Counted from the stretch's first letter, positions 1 through 5,090 are shown. The stretch is DNA of 5,090 nucleotides from Paracoccaceae bacterium (GCA_002746395.1 NVXA01000009.1:91991-97080); one strand, 5' to 3'. Numbers and translations are program-made. The notes: generated by a model not told the origin, from the letters alone.

Positions 1-1
1 C

Positions 2-394
2 CCTGCCGAAAACGGGGAATGGGCGGTCAGCGGCGGGTTTGCATTTGCCAACTGGACGGGTTCCAACACCACGGACGCTGAAGAATTTGCGTTCTCAAGC
101 GGTTGGTTGGGTGGAGAAAGCTTTGGGCGAGCCAAACTGGTTATCGTTGCCCAAATTCACGAGGTCGAACTGGAAGAGTTGCGCCAAAATCTGGCGGACC
201 ACATGTTAAAGGTTTATGATGCCCCATCAGCCGATGTAGCCATGGTCGCCGCGATCCACGAGGTGGATTTCATGCAGGAATTATGCGAGGATCAAGACCT
301 CGACACCCTTCTCGCCATTAACCGGACGTTAACCGATGATGGCGTGCATGAACAATATCGCGCAATCAAGCCCCAAGCCCCGAACATCAATTAG
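2..394 (+). CDS. C-terminal part of a small uncharacterised protein (possibly DUF6505 family)
   Basis: The frame is open from base 2 to the TAG at 392-394, giving 130 residues with no convincing internal start, so the 5' end lies outside the window. The visible part starts with an EWAVSGGFAF segment. It continues through a short acidic linker, a GWLGGESFGRAKLVIVAQ stretch and helices ending in an acidic region (QELCEDQDLDTLLAINRTL). It looks like a soluble cytoplasmic protein; I see no signal peptide, membrane segment or obvious catalytic motif. The pattern resembles the DUF6505 proteins of Rhodobacterales as I remember them, but I could not check this, and no function is known to me. It lies 23 bases upstream of the RNA methyltransferase on the same strand, so the two are probably co-transcribed. 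Confidence is high that it is a real gene and low for the family name. Confidence 0.75.
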   Translation, partial: PAENGEWAVSGGFAFANWTGSNTTDAEEFAFSSGWLGGESFGRAKLVIVAQIHEVELEELRQNLADHMLKVYDAPSADVAMVAAIHEVDFMQELCEDQDLDTLLAINRTLTDDGVHEQYRAIKPQAPNIN

Positions 395-406
395 CGTTTT
401 CTTAAC

Positions 407-411
407 AAGGG
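407..411 (+). promoter_or_regulatory. Shine-Dalgarno site for the RNA methyltransferase
   Basis: AAGGG lies 6 bases before the ATG at 418, in the 23-base gap after the preceding stop codon. This supports that ATG as the start. The protein then begins directly with the short TRAM-like segment (QGDGIA at residues 11-16). Confidence 0.55.
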
Positions 412-417
412 TTAAAA

Positions 418-1641
418 ATGTCTTACAAGATTAAACAGCTAAGCATTCAAGGCGATGGGATAGCCGCTGGCCTTGACGCCCCTCTCTACATTCCGTTTGC
501 TTTACCCGATGAACTGGTTGAAGGCGAAATCAACGGCAACCGCATTCCCAAACCGCGGATCCTCGAACCTTCAAGTGATCGCGTCAAAGCGCCCTGCGCG
601 CATTTCAAAACCTGTGGGGGGTGTTCAATGCAGCACGCGTCGGATGCGTTTCTGGCAGATTGGAAAACCGATGTTGTGCGTAATGCCTTGGCCGCGCATG
701 ATCTGAGCGCTGATTTCCGCCCGATTATCACCTCCCCCGCGCAATCACGCAGGCGGGCGACGTTTGCCGCGCAACGCACCAAAAAAGGTGTGTTGATCGG
801 GTTCCACGGTCGCGCCTCGAACACCGTAGTGGCGATTCCGTCGTGCAAACTGTTACACCCAGACCTCATGGTCACCATGCCCGCATTGGAGGCGTTGACC
901 AAAATAGGAGCCTCGCGCAAAGCCGGTATCAGCATTGCCGTAACCCAATCCGCAGCTGGCGCCGATGTTAGCGTTCAAGACGCCAAAGAGGCCGACGGCC
1001 CCATGATGGTTGACCTTGGCGCATTGGTTGAACAATTCAAACTGTCGCGCCTAAGCTGGAACGGCGAGGTGGTCGCGATGCGCGCCGCCCCTGTTCAGAC
1101 ATTCGACGGCACCCCCGTATCACCCCCCGTTGGCGCGTTTTTGCAAGCCACACTTGCCGGACAAGTAGCCCTGACACAAACTGTGCTTGAGGCCGTGGGA
1201 GGTGCAAAACGCATCGTCGATCTATTCGCCGGATGCGGAACATTTTCGCTGCCGCTGGCCAAGCACGCGCAAGTTTTGGCGGTGGAGGGTGACGCACCAT
1301 TGCTAGACGCCCTCGATGCCGCATGGCGCAACGGGGATGGCTTGAAAACGCTGGAAACCCACAAGCGTGACCTGTTTCGCAACCCAATGCTTAAAGAAGA
1401 CTTAAAAAAGGTCGAGGCCGTGGTTCTAGACCCGCCACGCGCCGGTGCAAAGGCACAGTGCGAGGCATTGGCCGAGGCCGATATCCCCCGCATCGTCTTT
1501 GTTTCCTGCAATCCTGTAACCTTCGCACGGGATGCCAAAATTTTGGTTAACGCTGGATACACAATTGACTGGGTACAGGTCGTTGATCAGTTCCGCTGGT
1601 CCGCGCATGTTGAACTTGTGGCTCTGTTAAGCAAGGGGTAA
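418..1641 (+). CDS. Class I SAM-dependent RNA (uracil-5-)-methyltransferase, RlmC/RlmD/TrmA family with 4Fe-4S signature
   Basis: The 407-residue product should transfer a methyl group from S-adenosylmethionine to C5 of a uridine in RNA. A short TRAM-like segment comes first (residues 1-50). An iron-sulfur signature follows, C60-x5-C66-x2-C69, with a likely fourth ligand at C143. The FLQAT motif (241-245) corresponds to the conserved F-x-Q region. The SAM-binding loop DLFAGCGTF is at 268-276 and DPPRAG at 338-343. The catalytic cysteine is C364 in SCNP, and the likely general base is E399 in HVE near the C-terminus. The Fe-S cysteines favour an RlmC/RlmD-like 23S rRNA enzyme over TrmA, which lacks the cluster. 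Which uridine is modified (U747, U1939 or both in E. coli numbering) cannot be told from sequence. The N-terminal region before the cysteines is shorter than in E. coli RlmD. All key residues are present and the frame is intact. Confidence 0.95.
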   Translation: MSYKIKQLSIQGDGIAAGLDAPLYIPFALPDELVEGEINGNRIPKPRILEPSSDRVKAPCAHFKTCGGCSMQHASDAFLADWKTDVVRNALAAHDLSADFRPIITSPAQSRRRATFAAQRTKKGVLIGFHGRASNTVVAIPSCKLLHPDLMVTMPALEALTKIGASRKAGISIAVTQSAAGADVSVQDAKEADGPMMVDLGALVEQFKLSRLSWNGEVVAMRAAPVQTFDGTPVSPPVGAFLQATLAGQVALTQTVLEAVGGAKRIVDLFAGCGTFSLPLAKHAQVLAVEGDAPLLDALDAAWRNGDGLKTLETHKRDLFRNPMLKEDLKKVEAVVLDPPRAGAKAQCEALAEADIPRIVFVSCNPVTFARDAKILVNAGYTIDWVQVVDQFRWSAHVELVALLSKG

Positions 1642-1652
1642 TGCGCCCTGCG

Positions 1653-1677
1653 TGCTGGTGGGATATCCTTGCCAGCA
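1653..1677. terminator. Weak hairpin in the convergent gap, possible terminator
   Basis: TGCTGG (1653-1658) can pair with CCAGCA (1672-1677), and G-U wobbles could extend the stem inwards. It starts 11 bases after the methyltransferase stop and lies 41 bases beyond the 3' end of tRNA-Phe, where either transcript might end. Neither strand has a T-run after the stem, so it is not a classical intrinsic terminator. Nothing else is evident in 1642-1718. Confidence 0.25.
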
Positions 1678-1718
1678 GCAAAACTGGCTCGTAAACCGAA
1701 TAATGAATATAGGGTAAA

Positions 1719-1793
1719 TGGTGCCCGGGGGCGGATTTGAACCACCGACACGCGAATTTTCAATCCGCTGCTCTACCCCTGAGCTACCCGGGC
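1719..1793 (-). tRNA. tRNA-Phe (anticodon GAA), CCA end encoded
   Basis: A complete cloverleaf can be drawn on the minus strand, 75 bases including CCA. The acceptor stem GCCCGGG/CCCGGGC is fully paired. T8 and A9 follow, then a D-stem GCTC/GAGC with a 7-base loop. The anticodon stem GCGGA/TTCGC contains one G-U pair. The anticodon loop is TTGAAAA, with GAA at 1759-1761. The variable region has 5 bases, and the T-arm is GGTGG-TTCAAAT-CCGCC with one G-U pair. The discriminator is A and CCA is encoded at 1719-1721. GAA reads the UUC and UUU phenylalanine codons. The gene lies 87 bases downstream of yacG on the same strand. It may be read through from that operon or have its own promoter. Confidence 0.97.
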
Positions 1794-1799
1794 ACGGGT

Positions 1800-1814
1800 A
1801 AGGTTTATAACCTT
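1800..1814 (-). promoter_or_regulatory. Inverted repeat with TATAAA hexamer just upstream of tRNA-Phe
   Basis: AAGGTT-ATA-AACCTT is a perfect 6-bp inverted repeat with a 3-base centre, ending 6 bases before the mature tRNA 5' end. Read on the minus strand it contains TATAAA (1809-1804), a good -10 hexamer 10 bases from the tRNA. No good -35 hexamer lies 16-18 bases further upstream. It could be a promoter element, a leader hairpin or chance. Confidence 0.25.
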
Positions 1815-1880
1815 GGGTGGGGGCGTTTTAGGTTAGATATTCGCGACTGTCCATAGCAATTTCGGGAATTTCGTGGAATT

Positions 1881-2063
1881 TCAGTGCTTGGTTTGTACAG
1901 CCGCCATCAGGGCAATTTCATCCTCTTCGGACAGGTCCTCAAGCGGGGCTGGAATGGCGTAAGATTCGTTTAACCATTTGCCTAAATCAACGTCTGCACA
2001 GCGTTTTGAGCAGAAGGGTTTGAACTTCTGATCGACAGCTTTCTGACAAATCGGGCAACTCAT
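1881..2063 (-). CDS. yacG: YacG zinc-binding protein, DNA gyrase inhibitor family (DUF329)
   Basis: This 60-residue protein carries four cysteines in the YacG zinc-site pattern: C3-x2-C6 in CPIC and C18-x3-C22 in CSKRC. The family hallmark CADVDLGKWL follows (residues 22-31), then an acidic C-terminal tail (LSEEDEI) typical of the alphaproteobacterial members. E. coli YacG binds GyrB and blocks DNA binding by gyrase; the same role is inferred here. The length is normal for the family. The ATG overlaps the RNase E/G stop by 4 bases (ATGA), and GAGG at 2071-2074 sits 7 bases upstream, so translation is probably coupled to the RNase gene. YacG is the last protein gene of the minus-strand cluster before tRNA-Phe. 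Confidence 0.93.
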   Translation of the reverse strand: MSCPICQKAVDQKFKPFCSKRCADVDLGKWLNESYAIPAPLEDLSEEDEIALMAAVQTKH

Positions 2064-3088
2064 TTCATCGCCTCTTTAAGCGCAAAACGTTCGCGTTTGC
2101 GTTGCAACTCCAGATTACCCAGCGGCGTCCAGCCCGCAATAATCGTATCGACCCCGTCGCGCCGGAAAGCCGCCCGTAGTGCAGATTCGATCTTTGCGCG
2201 TTCTTTTTTGTTAACTGGTGCAAAATCGACGGTAATTTGCCCGCCTAATCCGCGGATTAACAACTGGCGCGAAATCTCTTTGGCCGCGGCCAAGTTTGTT
2301 TTCAAACCAGCGGCGGGGGAAAAATCGCCGCCGGTGTTAACATCAATCGCAATCAATGCCCGCGTTGGTTCGATGCTTAACCAAGCCGTTTCCCCTAGCT
2401 TAACCCGCGCGGCCAGCGCTGCGTCGATATAATCGAGGATACCGTGATGCTCAAACGCGCCTTCGGAATTATCTACCTGATCTGGTTCATCCCAGTCACG
2501 CCATGCCCGCACCGTCGCAGAAGGCGCGTCGAGCAGAAGTTCTGGTTCCACCCCATCCGTTCCCGCGAGCACCGTGCGGCACATATCCAGCATGTTCAGG
2601 ATGTCATCGGCAATCGTTTCCCCATCAGCCCCATTGCAGGCAGAGCGAAGTATTAACCCTTCGTTACCGCCATCGATAGCGCCGTGAGCGATTTCCAGCA
2701 AGCGATTGCGTTCATCCTCATCGTGGATATTTCGAGCAATGTTCAGGCCAGGGTTAGACGGCGTTACAATCGCATATCTGCTTTTGAACAATAGCTTACG
2801 TGCAACCGGCGAGGCTTTGCCTTCGTCTGCAAACGTCGCCACCTGCACCACAATCGGGGTTCCCGGCGACATGCCCTTGGCATCTTTCAAAAACGCGCGC
2901 TGCCCGTCCGGTAGACGCAAAATCGCGCCGTGCATGCCTTTAAGGGGGCGCTCCAAAATGCCACGGTAAATCGCTTCGGGGCGTGGAATCGGGTCTTCTT
3001 CTGGTGGGTCCACCAGCAAATCCGTTAACTTTCCGTCAACTAATAAGGCGGCCATGCCCTTGTCGAATATTGCTAATGACCCCTTCAT
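2060..3088 (-). CDS. rng: Short ribonuclease E/G family endoribonuclease (catalytic core only)
   Basis: The 342-residue product belongs to the RNase E/G family, single-strand endoribonucleases that process rRNA and start mRNA decay. An S1-like region lies at about residues 38-85. The 5'-phosphate sensor region follows, with GLILRS at 144-149, where R148-S149 matches R169-T170 of E. coli RNase E. The metal-binding aspartates are D249 in IDVNTGG (the E. coli D303 position) and D288 in TVDFAP (the D346 position). The protein ends after [20 protein letters not shown], just before the point where RNase E and G carry the CPxCxG zinc-link used for dimerisation. It therefore has no zinc-link and no scaffold tail, and is far shorter than E. 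coli RNase G (489 residues). The catalytic aspartates and the lack of frame damage suggest a working variant rather than a fragment. The start overlaps maf by 4 bases (ATGA). Confidence 0.93.
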   Translation of the reverse strand: MKGSLAIFDKGMAALLVDGKLTDLLVDPPEEDPIPRPEAIYRGILERPLKGMHGAILRLPDGQRAFLKDAKGMSPGTPIVVQVATFADEGKASPVARKLLFKSRYAIVTPSNPGLNIARNIHDEDERNRLLEIAHGAIDGGNEGLILRSACNGADGETIADDILNMLDMCRTVLAGTDGVEPELLLDAPSATVRAWRDWDEPDQVDNSEGAFEHHGILDYIDAALAARVKLGETAWLSIEPTRALIAIDVNTGGDFSPAAGLKTNLAAAKEISRQLLIRGLGGQITVDFAPVNKKERAKIESALRAAFRRDGVDTIIAGWTPLGNLELQRKRERFALKEAMK

Positions 3089-3663
3089 GCGGGCACTCCT
3101 TCAAAAGATACTGGGTACCCTGCCCCGATTAACATATTGGTAACTTCGGTTAACGGCAGGCCCACGACATTGGTGTACGAACCGTTAATGGCTGGGATAA
3201 ACGCGCCACCGATGCCTTGGATGGCATAGCCACCCGCTTTGCCTTGCCACTCATTGGAACGCAGATAGGCCGATATTTCCATATCCGACAGGCGTTTGAA
3301 TTTCACGACCGTTTCGACCTGTCGCGACCAAATCTTGCCGCCAAGCCGCAGCGCCACACCCGTAATCACGCGGTGCCGCCGCCCTGACAAAAGCATCAGG
3401 AATTGCGCAGCTTGCGCAGCATTTTCAGGTTTACCCAGAATGCGCCGCCCGACAGCCACGACTGTATCGGCAGATAAAATCAAATCATCAGATTCAATCG
3501 CCTGCGCTTTTTCCACGGCAAGCCGCGCCGCGTAAGGGCGTGGCAATTCGGCTTTATGTGGGGTCTCGTCAATATCGGCGGGCCGAATTTCGTCCGGCAC
3601 GACACCAATCTGCGCCAACAGCTCGCGCCTGCGCGGGCTGCCTGATCCAAGGATCAGTCGCAA
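3085..3663 (-). CDS. maf: Maf family nucleoside triphosphate pyrophosphatase (YhdE-like, dTTP/UTP type)
   Basis: Maf proteins hydrolyse non-canonical or excess nucleoside triphosphates to the monophosphate and pyrophosphate. Numbered from the TTG start, the signature [11 protein letters not shown] is at 5-15, DET with E33 at 32-34, and SADT with D66 at 64-67. GKP follows at 77-79 and [10 protein letters not shown] at 141-150. The last motif is the form seen in the YhdE subgroup (dTTP, UTP and modified pyrimidines) rather than the YceF (m7GTP) subgroup. The start is uncertain. TTG at 3663-3661 begins one base after the infA stop and gives the usual N-terminus directly before [10 protein letters not shown] (192 residues). 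An in-frame ATG at 3705 would add 14 atypical residues and overlap infA by 41 bases. Neither has a clear ribosome site, so coupling to infA translation is likely. The stop overlaps the rng start. Confidence 0.93.
   Translation of the reverse strand: MRLILGSGSPRRRELLAQIGVVPDEIRPADIDETPHKAELPRPYAARLAVEKAQAIESDDLILSADTVVAVGRRILGKPENAAQAAQFLMLLSGRRHRVITGVALRLGGKIWSRQVETVVKFKRLSDMEISAYLRSNEWQGKAGGYAIQGIGGAFIPAINGSYTNVVGLPLTEVTNMLIGAGYPVSFEGVPA
3096..3101 (-). promoter_or_regulatory. Strong Shine-Dalgarno site for the RNase E/G gene
   Basis: AAGGAG on the minus strand lies inside the last codons of maf, 7 bases before the ATG at 3088-3086. It fixes the start and shows that rng has its own strong ribosome site despite overlapping maf. 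Confidence 0.75.
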
Positions 3664-3664
3664 T

Positions 3665-3883
3665 TTACTTGAAGCGATAGTTGATGCGCCCTTTGGACAA
3701 ATCATACGGGGTCATTTCGACCTGTACTTTGTCACCTGCCAGCACGCGAATACGGTTTTTCCGCATCTTGCCCGCAGTATGCGCTATAATTACGTGGCCG
3801 TTCTCTAGCTCTACCCGAAACGTCGCGTTTGGTAAAAGCTCGGTCACGACACCCGGGAATTCTAGAAGTTCTTCCTTGGCCAT
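3665..3883 (-). CDS. infA: Translation initiation factor IF-1
   Basis: The 72-residue protein is a single S1/OB-fold domain and matches IF-1 from end to end, including the near-invariant blocks FRVELENGH (22-30), GKMRKN (38-43), GDKV (50-53) and [10 protein letters not shown] (58-67). IF-1 binds the 30S A-site and works with IF-2 and IF-3 in start-codon selection. The length equals the usual bacterial IF-1. GGAG at 3889-3892 lies 5 bases before the ATG, a strong ribosome site. It follows the phosphatase gene by 90 bases, the only sizeable gap in this cluster, so it may have its own promoter. Maf follows directly. The linkage to maf and an RNase E/G gene places translation, nucleotide quality control and RNA processing in one transcript. 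Confidence 0.98.
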   Translation of the reverse strand: MAKEELLEFPGVVTELLPNATFRVELENGHVIIAHTAGKMRKNRIRVLAGDKVQVEMTPYDLSKGRINYRFK

Positions 3884-3888
3884 GTGAT

Positions 3889-3892
3889 CTCC
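3889..3892 (-). promoter_or_regulatory. Shine-Dalgarno site for infA
   Basis: GGAG on the minus strand, 5 bases before the infA ATG, is a clear ribosome-binding site consistent with high expression of IF-1. Confidence 0.7.
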
Positions 3893-3946
3893 GATCTGGT
3901 TGTTTAGTGCAAACTATTGTCTGCGGGGCATAGATGAGGGGTAATC

Positions 3947-3964
3947 CTTGAAAATTCAAGTATA
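3947..3964 (-). promoter_or_regulatory. Candidate infA promoter element: TATACT hexamer overlapping a perfect inverted repeat
   Basis: On the minus strand TATACT (3964-3959) matches the -10 consensus at five of six positions. It runs into CTTGAA-TT-TTCAAG (3960-3947), a perfect 6-bp inverted repeat with a 2-base centre. A start of transcription near 3952 would leave an infA leader of about 70 bases. No recognisable -35 hexamer is present at 16-18 bases. The repeat would sit where a repressor could block the start. This is a sequence-only suggestion. Confidence 0.3.
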
Positions 3965-3973
3965 ATCGGTGTT

Positions 3974-4435
3974 TTAGCCCTCGATTTCATCGGGTGGCCC
4001 GAAGCGGTCAATTATTCGCTGTAAAACCTGATCCCGCATCTGGCGATAAACGCGCAGTTTGTCTTCGCGCGAGCGCCCTAAACCTGTGGGGTCGAAGATT
4101 GGCCAATATTCGACCTCCAACGCATGAACGCGCGTATATTCCAGCGCACGGCGTTGCGAGGCTGGTGAAAGGGCGATAACGAGGTCGTAGCCGTCGATGT
4201 CATCGCCCCATTCTTCCATATCGTCGAAAGATCGCACACGGTGTTTGTCTAGGGTCACGTCAATTTCAGCGGCAACGGCCACAGAAAACCCGTCAACTTC
4301 CAGATCATGTTTTACGCCAGCGGATTGCACGAAAATTCGTGTGCCGTAGAATTTCTTCATAATACCTTCGGCCATAGGCGAGCGCACGGCGTTATGATCA
4401 CATGCGAACAACACAGATGTTGGGTTGTCCGCCAT
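3974..4435 (-). CDS. Low-molecular-weight protein phosphatase family protein (ArsC/LMW-PTP fold)
   Basis: The 153-residue product has the N-terminal phosphate-binding loop of low-molecular-weight phosphatases, C12-DHNAV-R18-SPMAEG. C12 is the likely nucleophile. D115 in FDPTG is the likely general acid, in the place of the family's late DP loop. SAG at 38-40 and DLVIALSP at 84-91 match the rest of the fold. The common CTGNICRSP loop is replaced by CDHNAVRSP. C12 is the only cysteine, so the thioredoxin-type arsenate reductase cascade, which needs two more cysteines, is not possible; a phosphatase role is more likely, with unknown substrate. The start ATG is 6 bases after the UPF0262 stop, and AAGGG overlaps that stop, which suggests coupled translation. 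No arsenic-resistance genes are nearby. Confidence 0.88.
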   Translation of the reverse strand: MADNPTSVLFACDHNAVRSPMAEGIMKKFYGTRIFVQSAGVKHDLEVDGFSVAVAAEIDVTLDKHRVRSFDDMEEWGDDIDGYDLVIALSPASQRRALEYTRVHALEVEYWPIFDPTGLGRSREDKLRVYRQMRDQVLQRIIDRFGPPDEIEG

Positions 4436-4441
4436 GCGCCC

Positions 4442-4930
4442 TTAGCCCTTGAAATGCAGGACGCAAATCAGCGTAAACAGACGGCGCGCGGTGGCTTTGT
4501 CGGTGATGACCTTCCCATCGAGACGCTCCTCGACAATATTGCCGCCCTCGTTGTGAATACCACGCCGCCCCATATCTATCGCCTCGATCTGGGAGGGGGG
4601 AAGACACTTCACAGCATCAAAATAGCTTTCGCAAATCTGGAAGTAATCTTTAATGACTTGGCGAAACGGGGTTAATGAAAGATGAAACTCCCCTGCCTTT
4701 TCGCCTGCTTCCGTGTGCAAATCAAAAACCAACCGGCGATCTGCAATGGATAGGTCAAGACGATAGGGGCCAGCAGGAACCATCTGATCGTCGCGGCCAA
4801 TCGGTTGAAAGAGGTTCTCCTCCAACAGATCAAAAATCGCGACACGGCGTTCCTGTTCAATTTCAGGTGTGGGCGCGGGTAAGCCGGAATCGTTCAGATT
4901 AACCTCGAATATGCGATCCGTGTCAGCCAT
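4442..4930 (-). CDS. UPF0262 family protein, function unknown
   Basis: The 162-residue product matches UPF0262, an alphaproteobacterial family with no established function. Recognisable conserved stretches are ERRVAIFDLLEEN (27-39), GPYRLDLSI (54-62), LSLTPFRQVIKDYF (84-97), IEAIDMGRRGIHNEG (114-128) and ARRLFTLICVLH (148-159). It appears soluble and cytoplasmic, with no signal peptide or membrane helix. The length is typical. The ATG lies within the end of hisD (8-base overlap), with GAGG 9 bases upstream, and the phosphatase gene follows after 6 bases. This packing implies co-expression with hisD and the phosphatase. A functional link with the phosphatase is possible but not shown. Confidence 0.94.
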   Translation of the reverse strand: MADTDRIFEVNLNDSGLPAPTPEIEQERRVAIFDLLEENLFQPIGRDDQMVPAGPYRLDLSIADRRLVFDLHTEAGEKAGEFHLSLTPFRQVIKDYFQICESYFDAVKCLPPSQIEAIDMGRRGIHNEGGNIVEERLDGKVITDKATARRLFTLICVLHFKG

Positions 4931-5090
4931 TCTTGCCGCCCTCGTTCAGTTGATCTAGACGCAAGCGAACGGACAGCCCGTGTGCCTCTAGGCTTTCGGA
5001 TTTTGCCAAAGTTTCCGCCGCTGGGCCGATGGCTTTCAGCGCTTCGGGCGTCATTCGTGCAATCGTGGTACGTTTCATGAAATCAAGCAC
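4923..5090 (-). CDS. hisD: Histidinol dehydrogenase, C-terminal 55 residues (partial)
   Basis: Reading leftward from the window edge, the frame encodes 55 residues and ends in TGA at 4925-4923. The segment KRTTIARMTPEAL, then the IGPAAETLA region and ESLEAHGLSVRLRL, is the characteristic C-terminus of HisD. This enzyme is the last in histidine biosynthesis and oxidises L-histidinol to L-histidine with two NAD+. E32 and H37 of this fragment match E414 and H419 of the enterobacterial enzyme, the latter a zinc ligand supplied across the dimer. The 5' part lies beyond the window. The stop overlaps the UPF0262 start by 8 bases. No other his gene is visible in the window. Confidence 0.93.
   Translation of the reverse strand: MLDFMKRTTIARMTPEALKAIGPAAETLAKSESLEAHGLSVRLRLDQLNEGGKNG

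Noticed and set aside
486..1608. Several open frames antisense to or in other frames of the methyltransferase gene
   Set aside because: The proteins lack family resemblance and have low-complexity composition. The plus-strand frame explains the region fully.
1719..1793. tRNA-Phe as an integration (attachment) site
   Set aside because: tRNA 3' ends are common integration targets, but I see no integrase gene, no repeated copy of the tRNA 3' end and no foreign-looking genes in the window.
2246..2259. Perfect 14-base palindrome TAATCCGCGGATTA inside the RNase E/G gene
   Set aside because: About 0.3 such palindromes are expected by chance in 5 kb, and the bases encode a normal LIRGLGG stretch. 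An autoregulatory cleavage site cannot be supported from sequence alone.
2097..2969. Plus-strand open frames across the RNase E/G gene
   Set aside because: They are antisense shadows of a clear RNase E/G reading frame, with no ribosome sites or recognisable motifs.
2060..3088. RNase E/G gene as a pseudogene truncated at its 3' end
   Set aside because: The catalytic aspartates and sensor arginine are intact, the ribosome site is strong, and the stop is tightly overlapped by yacG. It looks like a stable short form.
328..3154. Six GTTAAC hexamers (near 328, 1546, 2210, 2336, 3024 and 3149)
   Set aside because: This is more than the one or so expected, but nearly all are in coding sequence with irregular spacing and no shared context. 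Codon-pair usage is the simpler explanation.
3974..4435. Arsenate reductase (arsC) label for the phosphatase
   Set aside because: Only one cysteine is present, so the three-cysteine thioredoxin-type mechanism is excluded, and no arsenic genes are nearby.
4307..4675. Plus-strand open frame of 122 codons across the phosphatase and UPF0262 genes
   Set aside because: It runs antisense across two well-supported genes and encodes no recognisable domain.

Overview
The window looks like core chromosome of an alphaproteobacterium, most likely Rhodobacterales. The best evidence is the gene order on the minus strand: hisD, UPF0262, a low-molecular-weight phosphatase, infA, maf, a short RNase E/G and yacG. 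From memory this is a conserved arrangement in that group, and UPF0262 is an alphaproteobacterial family. The genus cannot be settled from this sequence. I see no insertion sequence, phage gene, CRISPR array or other sign of transfer.

Layout: positions 2-1641 are read on the plus strand. They hold the 3' end of a small uncharacterised gene (possibly DUF6505) and a complete class I SAM-dependent RNA m5U methyltransferase with a 4Fe-4S cysteine signature. From about 1719 to the right edge everything is on the minus strand, reading leftward from 5090: the last 55 residues of histidinol dehydrogenase (hisD), UPF0262, a single-cysteine low-molecular-weight phosphatase, infA (IF-1), maf, an RNase E/G catalytic core, yacG, and a tRNA-Phe(GAA) with an encoded CCA end. 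The two blocks converge on a 77-base gap (1642-1718) with one weak hairpin. No gene-free stretch reaches 300 bases.

The minus-strand genes are packed like an operon. hisD and UPF0262 overlap by 8 bases, and UPF0262 and the phosphatase are 6 bases apart. maf/rng and rng/yacG each overlap by 4 bases (ATGA). The one sizeable internal gap is the 90 bases before infA, which contain a TATACT hexamer and a perfect inverted repeat, so infA may have its own promoter. The functions are mostly housekeeping: translation initiation (IF-1), RNA processing (RNase E/G), nucleotide-pool sanitation (Maf), gyrase modulation (YacG), RNA modification (m5U methyltransferase), a tRNA, and histidine synthesis.

I found no convincing new system. 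The points most worth a second look are the RNase E/G that ends just before the family's zinc-link, followed at once by a CPxC zinc-protein gene; the inverted repeats before infA and tRNA-Phe; two TTAA-N7-TTAA (CtrA-like) sites; and the unknown roles of UPF0262 and its phosphatase neighbour.
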